Source: Seohaeicola saemankumensis | GTDB taxonomy: Bacteria; Pseudomonadota; Alphaproteobacteria; Rhodobacterales; Rhodobacteraceae | DNA length: 64,000 bases | Assembly (NCBI RefSeq): GCF_021021435.1 | Contig: NZ_JAINWI010000017.1 | Span: 62,001-126,000 of the forward strand | Direction of reading: 5' to 3' | Shown here: one piece after another, positions 52,334-62,219 of the stretch | How the letters are laid out: each line of letters opens with the position of its first letter | How positions within the stretch are numbered: position 1 is the stretch's first letter | Notes under the pieces: generated by a model | Seen by the model: the letters and a program-made list of their open reading frames with translations, nothing else | What the model was told of the DNA's origin: nothing | Database searches by the model: none | Program-made: the position numbers and the translations under genes

Positions 52334-52963
52334 ATGCGCGCACTGGTCGTCTACTGTCATCCCGATCCTGAAAGCTTCAACGCGGCGATCTGCGATCTGG
52401 TCTGCACAAGACTGACCGAAGCCGGAGCAGAATTACGTGTTCTGGACCTTTACGCCCGCGGTTTCGATGGCGCGCTCAGCCGGACGGAATGGCGTGGCTA
52501 TCTGGACAGCCCCGCCAACCGCGTGCCGGTGAAACAGGATGCCCACGCACTTGAATGGTGCGATACATTGATCTTCATTTACCCTACGTGGTGGTATGGT
52601 TTGCCTGCAGTCCTCAAGGGCTGGCTGGACCGTGTGATGCTGCCCGATGTGGCCTTTCTGATGCCGGACGGCGCGAACAAGACGATCCGTCCGGGCCTGA
52701 CCCATATCACGCGGTTGGGCGTCTTCACGACATGTGGCGCCAGCCGCTGGCTGACCTTTCTGGTCGGTGCGCCCGGGAAGCGGACCTTGCTGCGCGGTGT
52801 ACGCCTGCTTTGCGCTCGGCGATGCCGCACCGCTTTTGCCGCGCATTACCTGATGGACAGTTCCACACCAGAAAGCCGCGCAACCCATCTGGAACGGGTT
52901 GACCGCGCACTGGCCAAACTGATCGGCGCGAAGGCTCGGCAGACCAAGGGGGCCGCGGCATGA
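52334..52963 (+). CDS. NAD(P)H-dependent flavodoxin-fold oxidoreductase (copy 2)
   Basis: A 209-residue paralogue of the previous gene with ALVVYCHPDPESFNAAICD and FIYPTWWYGLPAVLKGWLDR. Its ATG follows the upstream TGA without a spacer. The C-terminal part is basic and different from copy 1 (LLCARRCRTAF), so the two may act as a heterodimer. Confidence 0.88.
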   Translation: MRALVVYCHPDPESFNAAICDLVCTRLTEAGAELRVLDLYARGFDGALSRTEWRGYLDSPANRVPVKQDAHALEWCDTLIFIYPTWWYGLPAVLKGWLDRVMLPDVAFLMPDGANKTIRPGLTHITRLGVFTTCGASRWLTFLVGAPGKRTLLRGVRLLCARRCRTAFAAHYLMDSSTPESRATHLERVDRALAKLIGAKARQTKGAAA

Positions 52964-53892
52964 GCACGATCCCGATCCTTGACTGGCGGCGCTTCCTCGA
53001 TCCTGCGGCGCGGCATGGCTTTGTCGCCGATCTTGGCAAATCATGTCGAAATACTGGATTTTTTCTGCTGACCGGTCACGATATCCCGCAAAACCTATGC
53101 GATGAGGCCTTTGCCGCCGCCGCGGTTTTTTTCGCCTTGCCCGCCACCGCCAAAAAGCCGCTGTCCATCCTGACGAATCCCCATAACCGCGGCTGGGCGA
53201 TGCAAGGGTCAGAGCAGCTTGATGAGACGTCCTTGCTGCCTGACCGCAAGGAGGCTTTCAATATCGGTCTTGAGATGAACGGCGATGATCCGCGCCTCTT
53301 GCGAGGCGAGGCGTTTCGCGGGCTTAACCTCTGGCCCGATCTGCAAGGGTTCCGCGAAACGATGCTGGCCTATTTCGACGCCGCGCACCGGCTGGGTATC
53401 GCGCTGATGGGGGCGGTCGCCCGTGATCTGGGGCTGCATCCGCAATATTTCGATCTGGATTTCGATGCGCCAATGGCAACGCTGCGTCTGTTGCATTATC
53501 CCGCCGCGCAAGATGCAGGCGATGGTATCGGCGCTGGTGCACATACCGATTACGGCGCACTGACCTTGCTTGCCACGGACGGAACAGCCGGTCTGCAAGT
53601 GCGCGGCAAAGACGGTCTCTGGCTTGATTTGCCACATGTGCAAGGCGCGCTGGTCGTCAATATCGGGGATTGCCTCATGCGCTGGACAAACGACCTATAC
53701 GCATCGACCCCGCATCGCGTTCTGCCACCACCACGCGCACGGCAGTCGATCGCGTTCTTTCTAGATCCCAATCCCGACAGCATGATCGCCGCCCTGCCCG
53801 GAACAGGTGCGCCACGTTATGCACCGATCCTTGCTGCCGATTACTTGCGGTCACGACTGGACGCCACTTACAGACCGGAGAAAACAGCATGA
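52960..53892 (+). CDS. 2-oxoglutarate/Fe(II)-type oxygenase (isopenicillin N synthase family)
   Basis: A 310-residue DIOX-type protein. An N-terminal DIOX_N region (IPILDWRRFL; NTGFFLLTGHDIP) leads to the jelly-roll core with the HxD motif AHTDYGALTLLA (near 193-195), the distal His in ASTPHRVLPP and Arg in RQSIAFF. Such enzymes hydroxylate or cleave; relatives include thymine-7-hydroxylase and ethylene-forming enzymes. Overlaps both neighbours by four bases. Confidence 0.9.
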   Translation: MSTIPILDWRRFLDPAARHGFVADLGKSCRNTGFFLLTGHDIPQNLCDEAFAAAAVFFALPATAKKPLSILTNPHNRGWAMQGSEQLDETSLLPDRKEAFNIGLEMNGDDPRLLRGEAFRGLNLWPDLQGFRETMLAYFDAAHRLGIALMGAVARDLGLHPQYFDLDFDAPMATLRLLHYPAAQDAGDGIGAGAHTDYGALTLLATDGTAGLQVRGKDGLWLDLPHVQGALVVNIGDCLMRWTNDLYASTPHRVLPPPRARQSIAFFLDPNPDSMIAALPGTGAPRYAPILAADYLRSRLDATYRPEKTA

Positions 53893-54689
53893 GACGACTG
53901 GACTGGGCCCAATACCGCGCCCCCGAATTTGCCCTGATCGACCCGATGACGACCATCGCGATCCTTCCCACGGCGGCGGTTGAACAGCACGGTCCGCATC
54001 TGCCGGTGGGTGTCGATATGATGATCGCGAACGGCATGCTGGACGAGTTGCGCCGCCAATGCCCCGATGATCTGGATATCCGCATTCTTCCCGTGCAATG
54101 CGTGGGCAAGTCGAACGAGCACCTGCATGCGGCAGGCACGCTGACGCTTGGCGCACAAACAGCCCTTGCCGCGTGGGTCGAGATCGGCCTTTCCGTGGCC
54201 CGCGCCGGCGTTCGCAAGATCGTTATCGTCAACAGTCATGGTGGCAATCTTGATCTGGTGTCTATCCTGTCACGCGAATTGCGCGTGCGGGCCGGCATGA
54301 TGGCAGTCAAAAGTCAGTGGAGCTCTTTCGGGCAGCCTGCGGGCATGTATCCGCCAGAGGAGATCGCCTTCGGCATCCACGGTGGTGACGTCGAAACCTC
54401 GATCATGCTGGCGCTACATCCCGAACTGGTGGATATGACTGCGGCGCAGAATTTCCGCTCCAGCGCGCAAGAGGCCCCCATCTCGCCCATCGGGCCTGTG
54501 TCGCTGGGCTGGATTTCATCAGACCTCAACCCCGCCGGAACCGTCGGCAATGCCGCAATCGCAACTGCAGCAAAAGGTGAGGCAACAATCAGGCATCAGG
54601 TGGCTGGGCTTGTTGCCGTACTGCAAGACCTGAAAACCATGTCTCTTGAAGGCTATGCTCCGGTTGCACAATCGGCGCAGTTTCTCTGA
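53889..54689 (+). CDS. Creatininase-family amidohydrolase
   Basis: A 266-residue protein. The metal-binding pattern is complete: AAVEQHGPHLPVGVDMMIA (Glu, His, Asp) and IVNSHGGNLDLV (His), with EEIAFGIHGGDVETSIML (Glu). The family hydrolyses cyclic amides such as creatinine, or opens rings in flavin and cofactor synthesis. Last in the operon; it would open an amide ring generated upstream. Confidence 0.9.
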   Translation: MRRLDWAQYRAPEFALIDPMTTIAILPTAAVEQHGPHLPVGVDMMIANGMLDELRRQCPDDLDIRILPVQCVGKSNEHLHAAGTLTLGAQTALAAWVEIGLSVARAGVRKIVIVNSHGGNLDLVSILSRELRVRAGMMAVKSQWSSFGQPAGMYPPEEIAFGIHGGDVETSIMLALHPELVDMTAAQNFRSSAQEAPISPIGPVSLGWISSDLNPAGTVGNAAIATAAKGEATIRHQVAGLVAVLQDLKTMSLEGYAPVAQSAQFL

Positions 54690-54784
54690 ATACGAGAATA
54701 TAACCACCGGAAGTTGCGCGCAGCTTCTTGCAGTCCCCTCAGACTACAGTCACTATGGCAAAACTGTGGCACGAGGAGTGGACG

Positions 54785-55450
54785 ATGCGTTTAAGCCTGC
54801 AATTCCCGCAGCTTGCGAAGGCTGACCTGTTCGAGGATTTGCCATCTGCCGATATTGCCACTTTCCTTGACAGTTGTGAGCTGCGAAGCGTTACAAGCGG
54901 AACAGTGCTTTTGGAACAGGATCAGCACGCCGAAGGCATGCTGATGATCGCCTATGGGTGTGTTGAGGTCACGATGACGACGCCGGATGGCCATGTCGCC
55001 GTTCTGCACCACGCCCGAGAGGCCGAAACCCTTGGCTGTATGGAGACAGCGACCCGCCAACCATGTGTCGCATGGTGCACAGCCGTGGGGGATGTAACCT
55101 ACCTCTTTTGTCCGCTTGACAGGTTTGCCGACCATCTGGCGCACCCTCTGATCCAGAGGAACGTGATGCGGATCATGCGGGCACGGATGCTGCGTGATAG
55201 TTTGCGCAAGCATGTCGACCAACATTACACGCTGGACCGGCGTGTCTGCGCCTATCTGTTGCGCCTGACCGACCGTTCCAACCGTGTTCCGCACAGCCAG
55301 GGCTATATTGCGAAACTTGCAAGCTGTTCGCGCCAGTCGATCAACCGCACATTGGCTGTCCTGCGCGAGGATGGGCTGATTACAATCGAAAAAGGCAAGA
55401 TACGGTTGCTGGATCGTGAAGGGCTGGAACGCAAACTAGCGGGGCGATAG
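54785..55450 (+). CDS. Crp/Fnr-family transcriptional regulator
   Basis: A 221-residue regulator. A cyclic-nucleotide-type sensor barrel (about 15-125) is followed by a helical linker and an HTH_Crp motif (GYIAKLASCSRQSINRTLAVL). The N-terminal Cys cluster of FNR is absent; the Cys present at residues 27, 60, 91, 101, 106 and later are scattered. ATG 54785 lies after GAGGAG. It may respond to redox state or nitric oxide, which cannot be told here. Confidence 0.87.
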   Translation: MRLSLQFPQLAKADLFEDLPSADIATFLDSCELRSVTSGTVLLEQDQHAEGMLMIAYGCVEVTMTTPDGHVAVLHHAREAETLGCMETATRQPCVAWCTAVGDVTYLFCPLDRFADHLAHPLIQRNVMRIMRARMLRDSLRKHVDQHYTLDRRVCAYLLRLTDRSNRVPHSQGYIAKLASCSRQSINRTLAVLREDGLITIEKGKIRLLDREGLERKLAGR

Positions 55451-55459
55451 CCGCGCCGC

Positions 55460-56350
55460 TCAGCCGGTCACGGGTATTACGTCAACGGCCTGACGGCTTG
55501 TCTGGCGACCTGCGACGCGCAGGATACCCTTGACCGGCGAGACATCGGTATAATCGCGGCCTCGCGCAACCTCGATATGGTCAAGCCCTGCAAAACAGTT
55601 GTTTGTCGGATCGAAATCCATCCAGCCAGCGTCCGGGCCACACCATGCACAAATCCACGCATGCATGGCATCCGCCCCTTCCAGCCGGGGTTTTCCGGCG
55701 GGCGGGATTGTCCGCAGGAATCCGCTGACATATCCGGCAGGAATGCCAAGACTGCGCAGGGCCGCGATCATGATATGTGACATGTCCTGACATACGCCGT
55801 GACGCTTCTCGAAAGCCTCGGCCATAGGCGTGTCGACGGTCGTTGCCTTGGCGTCGAAGCGAATATCGCGGTGCAGGGCATCGCCTATCGCGGCAACGAC
55901 CTGTTCACATGACACACGATCAGGCAGGCCCTGCCTGACCTGTGCAGCGTAATCCGCGATTTCCGGAAGTGCAGGTACGCGCGCGGAAGGCGCTGTGAAG
56001 TGCAACGGTGAAAACGGACCAAGATCACGGGACTGCTCGATCAGGCTTTTCATGTCGCCAAGGTTCGAGAACAGCCCTTGCTGCGTTTCGCCCTCAAGCC
56101 GTTCGATCCGCGCTTTCAGGGCAACCCCGACATGGTCATGCGCATCGCGAAAGGCAAACTCGACAGTCGGGTTGCCGAAGAAATCAATCCAGTTTCGCCT
56201 TTCCGACGGCTGCGGATGAATGTCGATCAGCGCGGCAATCAGGCGCTGCCGTTTCGGCACATCCAGCGGTGTGATCCGCAGCAGATGACGCCCACCGGCG
56301 GCAGCGCCGGTATAGTCGTAGCGGATGTTGAGGGCGACATCGTAGATCAT
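55460..56350 (-). CDS. Transglutaminase-like cysteine protease/peptidase domain protein
   Basis: A 296-residue cytoplasmic protein. An N-terminal bacterial transglutaminase-like beta domain (YDVALNIRYDYTGAAAGGRH) precedes a papain-like core with the triad Cys187 (RHGVCQDMSHI), His230 (DAMHAWICA) and Asp245 (GWMDFDPTN). COG1305 members of this kind cluster with ATP-grasp and alpha-E genes. It is the third gene of that operon and starts 12 bases after it. Confidence 0.9.
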   Translation of the reverse strand: MIYDVALNIRYDYTGAAAGGRHLLRITPLDVPKRQRLIAALIDIHPQPSERRNWIDFFGNPTVEFAFRDAHDHVGVALKARIERLEGETQQGLFSNLGDMKSLIEQSRDLGPFSPLHFTAPSARVPALPEIADYAAQVRQGLPDRVSCEQVVAAIGDALHRDIRFDAKATTVDTPMAEAFEKRHGVCQDMSHIMIAALRSLGIPAGYVSGFLRTIPPAGKPRLEGADAMHAWICAWCGPDAGWMDFDPTNNCFAGLDHIEVARGRDYTDVSPVKGILRVAGRQTSRQAVDVIPVTG

Positions 56351-56362
56351 GAGCGCACCAGA

Positions 56363-58756
56363 CTAATGCAGATGTGCATCGTGCAAGGCCGTCGACAGAG
56401 CAAGGATATCGCCGCGCAGTGCAGTCAGTGCACCAGTGTCAAGCGTTTCCACAGAATGCACAGCAACCCGCGTATCCAGTTCCAGCACCTGACGTTCAAA
56501 ATCGCTGAGTTGTGCATGGGGGCGCGCGATTGCCAAGTCTTCCACACGGTGGCGTATGCTCATCAGGTGGAACCGGATCGAGCGGGGGTTTTGCGGATCC
56601 AGCGCCAGCATGTCGACCACAGTACTGCGGGTCGTTGTGACAGCATAGCGCTGGCGATGGATCATGATGCTGTCGCCGATCTCGATCGCAAGATCCAAGG
56701 CACCTTCGGGCGCGTCCGACCCTGTGGCTGCCGCCAGCAACTCTGCCATCATCGCGGCGCGTTCCAGCGAGCGGCCGATGGTCAGAAACTGCCAGCCAGC
56801 CGCGCGATACATGTTCTCATGCACCAGCCCCGAAAAGCCGGCTATCTTGCGGAGCAAGACGCTCATCACCAGCGCCGCATCCGTGCCAGGCCTTGCCGTC
56901 AGAGCGATGCGGTTCATGGATTTCTCGACATCCTTGAGCGCGGCCCAGCCATCAACGGAAAAACGGTCGCGGATCTGGCTTGCACTGTTGACCGCAGAGG
57001 TCAGGGTAGCTTGCAAGCCGTTGGGCAAGGCTTGCGCCGCATCGGTTCCCATCGTTGCCAGAAGATCACGGATCAGGGCCAGCAACGGTTCTGTCGCCGC
57101 CTCGTCCAGACGACTGTGATAGGCGCGCACCAGTCTCAGGATACCCTCGCTTCTTTCTACATAGCGGCCTAGCCAGAAGAAGTTGTCGGCCGCCCGCGAT
57201 GGAAGCGGTCCGGACTGGGCGCGCTGGAAAGGAGCATCCGATGAAGACAGCATCGAGACCGGATCGACCGGCTTGTCACTGACGACCCAGACATCCGCGA
57301 CCGACCCGCCACTTCGCATGGCAATGGCCGTTGCATCCTGTCCGGCACCGATGCGACCAAAACCGCCTGGCATAACCTGCCAACCTGAAGGCGTCCGTGC
57401 CAGAAAGACTCTGATCGTCATAGGGCGCGGCACCAGTTCGCCATTATCAAAGACTGGCGTCGTGGACAGGGTGACCAGTTCCTGCCCGACAAGTTGCGCT
57501 GCATTGGCCGTCAGCCAATTGTCCAGCGATTGCCCGTCCGCTCCGCGCATCTGTCCCGCAACGGCATGCGCGGCGCTTGTCTCGAACGGCATGCGGTTGG
57601 ACAGCGCTGGCCCGATCATCATGCGGTTTGCATTGGCTCGCACATGGGCCAGTTCCGCATCCTGCCCGCACCACCAAGTGGCGACATTCGGCAGGGCCAA
57701 GCGCTCGCCTGTCAGGAATTTGCTGATCTTGGGCAAGAAGGCCATCAGCGCCTGTGTCTCCAAAACCCCTGCCCCCAGCGCATTGACCATTGTCACTTGC
57801 CCCTGCCTGATCGCCGACACCAGGCCGGGTGTGCCGATCTGGGATTGCGACGCCAGTTCCAGCGGATCGGTCCAACCGGAATCCATCCGTCGCCAGAGCA
57901 CTTCAACAGGCACAAGGCCCTGCACCGTGCGGATCTGCAGCCGCCCGTCCTGCACGGTCATATCCTCGCCCGCCAGCAGGTTCAGGCCAAGATACCGCGC
58001 GATGTAGGCCTGTTCGTAATAGGTATCGGTCAACGGTCCGGGCGTCAAAATACCAATGCGCGCCGCAGGATCACGCCGCAGGTGGTCCAACCCCTCGCGA
58101 AAGGCGCGAAAAAAACCTGCCAGCCGGTGCACGTTGGTCTTGCGAAAAAGCTCGGGGAACACACGTGCCGCAGCGACCCGGTTCTCAAGCGCGAAGCCGG
58201 CCCCCGAAGGTGCGTCGGTTCGGTCCGACAGAACCCACCAGCGCCCGTCCGGACCGCGCCCGATCTCGAAAGCCACGAAATGCAGGAAATGCCCCGAATG
58301 CGGTTTGACCCCAACCATCGGTCGCAACCATTCAGGGTTCTGCGCGATCAGTGCTGCAGGAAGATGCCCCCCCGAAACCAGCGTGTTGGGTCCATAAAGA
58401 TCCGCCACCACCTGTTCCAGAAGTTCGGCGCGCTGGATCAGACCTGCCGCGATACTGGACCATTCCCCATCCGGCAAAATGATCGGCACAGGGCTGAAGG
58501 GCCAGTCACGCCCCGACAGCGTCGTGTCGCCGTAACTGCGAAAGAACACGCCCGCATCGGTCAGATACTGGTCGCCGCGCGCAAAATCGTGGGTGATCTC
58601 GTCAGGCCCGAGGCGCGAGAGATGGTTGATCAGACCAGCCCATCCCGGACGCATGCGCCCGCTTGCATCGCATAGCTCATCCGGCACACCCTGCAGCGGG
58701 CGGTAGTTGTCAAACAACCGCATATCCTGCCGTGAAGGATGTGCCTTCCCTCCCAT
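56363..58756 (-). CDS. Circularly permuted ATP-grasp / alpha-E fusion protein
   Basis: A 797-residue fusion. Residues 1 to about 500 are a circularly permuted ATP-grasp (COG2308, DUF404/407): DAGVFFRSYGDTTLSGRDW, WWVLSDRTDAPSGAGFALEN and LTPGPLTDTYYEQAYIARYL. From about 520 (SRAADNFFWLGRYVERSEG) it is an alpha-E domain (COG2307, DUF403). Family analysis predicts an amide-bond-forming amidoligase working with transglutaminase-like peptidases; no enzyme activity has been shown to my knowledge. Overlaps the DUF2126 gene by one base. Confidence 0.92.
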   Translation of the reverse strand: MGGKAHPSRQDMRLFDNYRPLQGVPDELCDASGRMRPGWAGLINHLSRLGPDEITHDFARGDQYLTDAGVFFRSYGDTTLSGRDWPFSPVPIILPDGEWSSIAAGLIQRAELLEQVVADLYGPNTLVSGGHLPAALIAQNPEWLRPMVGVKPHSGHFLHFVAFEIGRGPDGRWWVLSDRTDAPSGAGFALENRVAAARVFPELFRKTNVHRLAGFFRAFREGLDHLRRDPAARIGILTPGPLTDTYYEQAYIARYLGLNLLAGEDMTVQDGRLQIRTVQGLVPVEVLWRRMDSGWTDPLELASQSQIGTPGLVSAIRQGQVTMVNALGAGVLETQALMAFLPKISKFLTGERLALPNVATWWCGQDAELAHVRANANRMMIGPALSNRMPFETSAAHAVAGQMRGADGQSLDNWLTANAAQLVGQELVTLSTTPVFDNGELVPRPMTIRVFLARTPSGWQVMPGGFGRIGAGQDATAIAMRSGGSVADVWVVSDKPVDPVSMLSSSDAPFQRAQSGPLPSRAADNFFWLGRYVERSEGILRLVRAYHSRLDEAATEPLLALIRDLLATMGTDAAQALPNGLQATLTSAVNSASQIRDRFSVDGWAALKDVEKSMNRIALTARPGTDAALVMSVLLRKIAGFSGLVHENMYRAAGWQFLTIGRSLERAAMMAELLAAATGSDAPEGALDLAIEIGDSIMIHRQRYAVTTTRSTVVDMLALDPQNPRSIRFHLMSIRHRVEDLAIARPHAQLSDFERQVLELDTRVAVHSVETLDTGALTALRGDILALSTALHDAHLH

Positions 58757-61700
58757 CAGATACCCGCCGCCCGACGCAGATCAAGTGTCATCGGGGCCTC
58801 GGGGTGGGGCGTCTCGGCCTGCGGCTGGTAGAAACCTGCTGTATGCCCGTAAGGTTCGAACCGCGCCAGACGCCGCGCCTCGGCCTCGTTGTCATTGACG
58901 GGGAAGGTATCGTAATTGCGCCCGCCCGGATGCGCCACGTGATAGGTGCATCCGCCCAGCGCGCGGCCTGTCCAGTTGTCGTAGATATCAAAAGTCAGCG
59001 GTGCATTGACCGGCAGTTTCGGATGCAGCGCCAGCGGTGGCTGCCATGCCTTGAACCGAACACCCGCAACCGCAACCCCGTTGGTCCCGGACTTTTGCAA
59101 CGGCACGCGGCGGCGGTTGCAGGTCACGGTATAGCGGTCAGGGTCCGAGGTTGTCAGCTTGGCCTGCAAACGCTCGACCGAACTGTCGGTATAGCGCACG
59201 GTGCCGCCGATGGCTCCTGTTTCGCCCATGACGTGCCAAGGCTCCAGCGCTTGGCGCAATTCCAGCGTCACGCCTTCGACCTGCAATTCGCCACAGAAAG
59301 GAAAGCGGAACTCGGCCTGAGCCTTGAACCAGTCGGGGTTCAAGTCAAAGCCATGCTGGCGCAAATCGGACAGCACCTCCAGAAAATCCTCCCAGACGAA
59401 ATGCGGCAGCATGAAGCGGTCCGACAATGTCGTGCCCCAACGGGTCAAATTGCCCTTGATCGGGCTCGCCCACATCCGCGCAATCAAGGCGCGGATCAGC
59501 AGTTGCTGGGCCAGTGACATGCGCGGATTGGGGGGCATCTCGAAGCCACGGAACTCGACCAGACCCAAACGGCCGGTGGGACCATCAGGGGAGTAAAGCT
59601 TGTCGATACAGATCTCGGCGCGGTGGGTGTTGCCTGTCACATCAACCAGAAGGTTGCGGAACAGACGGTCCACCAGCCAGGGGGCCGGCGGCACGCCCTG
59701 TCCGGGCCGCGGCACTTGCGCCAACGCGATTTCCAGCTCGTAAAGCGCGTCCATCCTCGCCTCGTCGATACGCGGGGCCTGACTCGTGGGGCCGATGAAG
59801 AGGCCGGAGAACAGATAGGACAGCGACGGATGACGCTGCCAGTGCAGGATCAGGCTGGCCAGCAGATCGGGACGCCGCAGAAATGGGCTGTCGACAGGGG
59901 TTGATCCACCGACGACCACATGGTTGCCACCGCCCGTGCCAGTATGGCGCCCGTCGATCATGAACTTGTCGGCGCCCAGTTTCAGTTGCCGCGCCTCCTC
60001 ATATACAGCCTCGGTCGTGTCGACGCAGTCCTGCCAGCTATGGGCGGGGTGGATGTTCACCTCGATCACACCGGGATCGGGGGCAACGCGGATCACATTC
60101 AGGCGCGGGTCACTTGGCGGGCCATAGCCTTCGATATGCACAGGCAGGCCAAGCTTTTTTGCAGCGGCTTCGGCAGCAGCGACCAGATCAAGATAGTCCT
60201 CGACCTGCTCGACTGGTGGCATGAAGACGCAAAGCCGTCCGTCGCGTGGCTCGACCGAGATCGCGGTGCGGACAGCGCCACCCAATTCGCCGATGACTTG
60301 CTCGATCTGCGTCTGGCTTGGTTCGGACGCGGTAAAACGCGTCGCCTGCGCGGGATGCTGTGCCAGACTGTCCACACCCTCCGGCGCGGTGTCGCGCGCG
60401 ACGGCGGGCAGCGGGCCGCGATCCTCGAAAGGATCGGACGGGATCACATGCGGATAGCTGGCTTCCGGTACATGCGGCAGGGCGGACAGGGGAAGGCGAT
60501 AGCCGACAGGACTGTCTCCGGGTACAAGGAAAAGATGCCCGCGCCGGAGCGTCCATTTCTCGGACCGCCAGACGCGCCCCGTTGCGCGCGCCTGCCAACG
60601 CTGCACAGGCAATACGAAACCGGATGGCTCGGTCAGCCCGCGCGAGAATACCCGCGCGATGCGGTCACGTTCCTCGGGGTCTTTCAGACGAGAGTTTTCG
60701 GGCGTCACGTTTTCAGGCAGATTGCCTTCCTTGATGATCCATTCGGCAGGGTCTTCATAGGCAGGTGTCACGTTGTCGGAGGGGACACCCAAGGCCTCGG
60801 CCATATTGGACAGCAGCGTCGCCGCATGGTCCGGAGTGACGGTCGCACCAGTTTTCTCGGTCGCGATCAAGTCCGGGTCCGACCAGATCGGGGTGCCGTC
60901 ATTGCGCCAATAGAGCGAGAAAGTCCAGCGCGGCAGGCTTTCGCCGGGATACCACTTGCCCTGCCCGTAATGCAGGAACCCACCCGGCGCGAAGCGGTCG
61001 CGCAAGCGACGGATAAGCGCATCGGCAAAGACACGTTTAGTAGGGCCGACCGCCGCAGTATTCCATTCCTCGGCCTCGAAATCCAGCGTCGACACGAATG
61101 TCGGTTCGCCTCCCATCGTCAGGCGCACGTCGCCCTCTTTCAGCGCGGCGTCAACTTTTTCGCCAAGCGCGTTCAACTCGGCCCAAGCTTCATCCGAAAA
61201 AGGCTTGGTGATGCGCGGATGTTCGGCCACGCGCGCCACCGTCATGTCGAAATCGAAACTGACATTGGCCGCGCTTGCCAGTCCCGAAATAGGCGCGGCG
61301 TTACGGTAATGCGGGGTCGCGGCCAAGGGAATATGCGACTCGCCCGTCAACAGGCCTGATGTCGGATCAAGCCCGATCCAGCCGGCGCCGGGCAGATAGA
61401 CCTCGGCCCAGGCGTGCAGGTCGGTAAAGTCATGCGTGGCCCCGATCGGCCCGTCAACGGCAGTCAGGTCGGGTTTCAACTGGATCAGGTAGCCCGACAC
61501 GAACCGCGCCGCAAAACCCAGATGGCGCATCGCTTGCACCAACAGCCAGCTTGTATCGCGGCAAGATCCCTTGGCGGATGAAAGCGTCTGCTCAGGTGTC
61601 TGCACCCCCGGCTCTAGCCGGATCACATAGCCGATATCCTGCGCCAATTGCGCGTTCAGCCCGACGATGAAATCAACGGTCCTGACGCGGTCGCGTGGCA

Positions 61701-62100
61701 CTTTCGCCAGCCATGACTGCAACAATGGCCCCGCCGGTTCGGTTACGCGGTAGATCACCAGATCCTCTGCCACATCCTCGGGGTAGGTGAAGGGCCATGT
61801 GTCGGCGGTCTCCTCGACAAAGAAATCAAACGGGTTGTAGACTGTCATGTCGGCGGTCAGATCAACTTCGATCTTCAATTCGCGCACAGGTTCGGGAAAC
61901 ACGAAACGCGCCAGCCAGTTGCCATAAGGGTCTTGCTGATAGTTCACGAAGTGATCGGCCGGACTGACCTTGAGAGAATGCGATACAACGCGCGTCCGAC
62001 TATGCGGCGCGGGACGCAGACGGATGATCTGCGGCCCCAGACTGACGGGTCGGTCATACTGGTAATGGGTCAGGTGATGAATGCTGGCAAGAATGGACAT
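58756..62100 (-). CDS. Large transglutaminase-DUF2126 protein
   Basis: A 1114-residue protein. The first 290 residues are a transglutaminase-like module with a beta N-domain ([20 protein letters not shown]), the catalytic Cys in [12 protein letters not shown], His in [12 protein letters not shown] and Asp in [10 protein letters not shown]. The remaining 800 residues are DUF2126 (COG4196), beginning near [17 protein letters not shown] and containing [19 protein letters not shown]. Start ATG 62100 is preceded by AAAGG; a GTG two codons before is the alternative. First gene of the three-gene operon. Confidence 0.92.
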   Translation of the reverse strand: MSILASIHHLTHYQYDRPVSLGPQIIRLRPAPHSRTRVVSHSLKVSPADHFVNYQQDPYGNWLARFVFPEPVRELKIEVDLTADMTVYNPFDFFVEETADTWPFTYPEDVAEDLVIYRVTEPAGPLLQSWLAKVPRDRVRTVDFIVGLNAQLAQDIGYVIRLEPGVQTPEQTLSSAKGSCRDTSWLLVQAMRHLGFAARFVSGYLIQLKPDLTAVDGPIGATHDFTDLHAWAEVYLPGAGWIGLDPTSGLLTGESHIPLAATPHYRNAAPISGLASAANVSFDFDMTVARVAEHPRITKPFSDEAWAELNALGEKVDAALKEGDVRLTMGGEPTFVSTLDFEAEEWNTAAVGPTKRVFADALIRRLRDRFAPGGFLHYGQGKWYPGESLPRWTFSLYWRNDGTPIWSDPDLIATEKTGATVTPDHAATLLSNMAEALGVPSDNVTPAYEDPAEWIIKEGNLPENVTPENSRLKDPEERDRIARVFSRGLTEPSGFVLPVQRWQARATGRVWRSEKWTLRRGHLFLVPGDSPVGYRLPLSALPHVPEASYPHVIPSDPFEDRGPLPAVARDTAPEGVDSLAQHPAQATRFTASEPSQTQIEQVIGELGGAVRTAISVEPRDGRLCVFMPPVEQVEDYLDLVAAAEAAAKKLGLPVHIEGYGPPSDPRLNVIRVAPDPGVIEVNIHPAHSWQDCVDTTEAVYEEARQLKLGADKFMIDGRHTGTGGGNHVVVGGSTPVDSPFLRRPDLLASLILHWQRHPSLSYLFSGLFIGPTSQAPRIDEARMDALYELEIALAQVPRPGQGVPPAPWLVDRLFRNLLVDVTGNTHRAEICIDKLYSPDGPTGRLGLVEFRGFEMPPNPRMSLAQQLLIRALIARMWASPIKGNLTRWGTTLSDRFMLPHFVWEDFLEVLSDLRQHGFDLNPDWFKAQAEFRFPFCGELQVEGVTLELRQALEPWHVMGETGAIGGTVRYTDSSVERLQAKLTTSDPDRYTVTCNRRRVPLQKSGTNGVAVAGVRFKAWQPPLALHPKLPVNAPLTFDIYDNWTGRALGGCTYHVAHPGGRNYDTFPVNDNEAEARRLARFEPYGHTAGFYQPQAETPHPEAPMTLDLRRAAGI

Positions 62101-62219
62101 GGGCACCTTTGCGGTCAGGGCTACCCCCCTGTTTTTTCACGTCCCCCCCCTTCATACCATCACAAACTGCATCGTTGCAGGGAATTGCCTGTCAGCGCCC
62201 GAAAATCCGGCAAGTCGGA

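Noticed and set aside
59920-61359. A 479-codon open frame on the plus strand
   Set aside because: It is antisense to the DUF2126 gene and rich in Arg/Gln/His without a domain.
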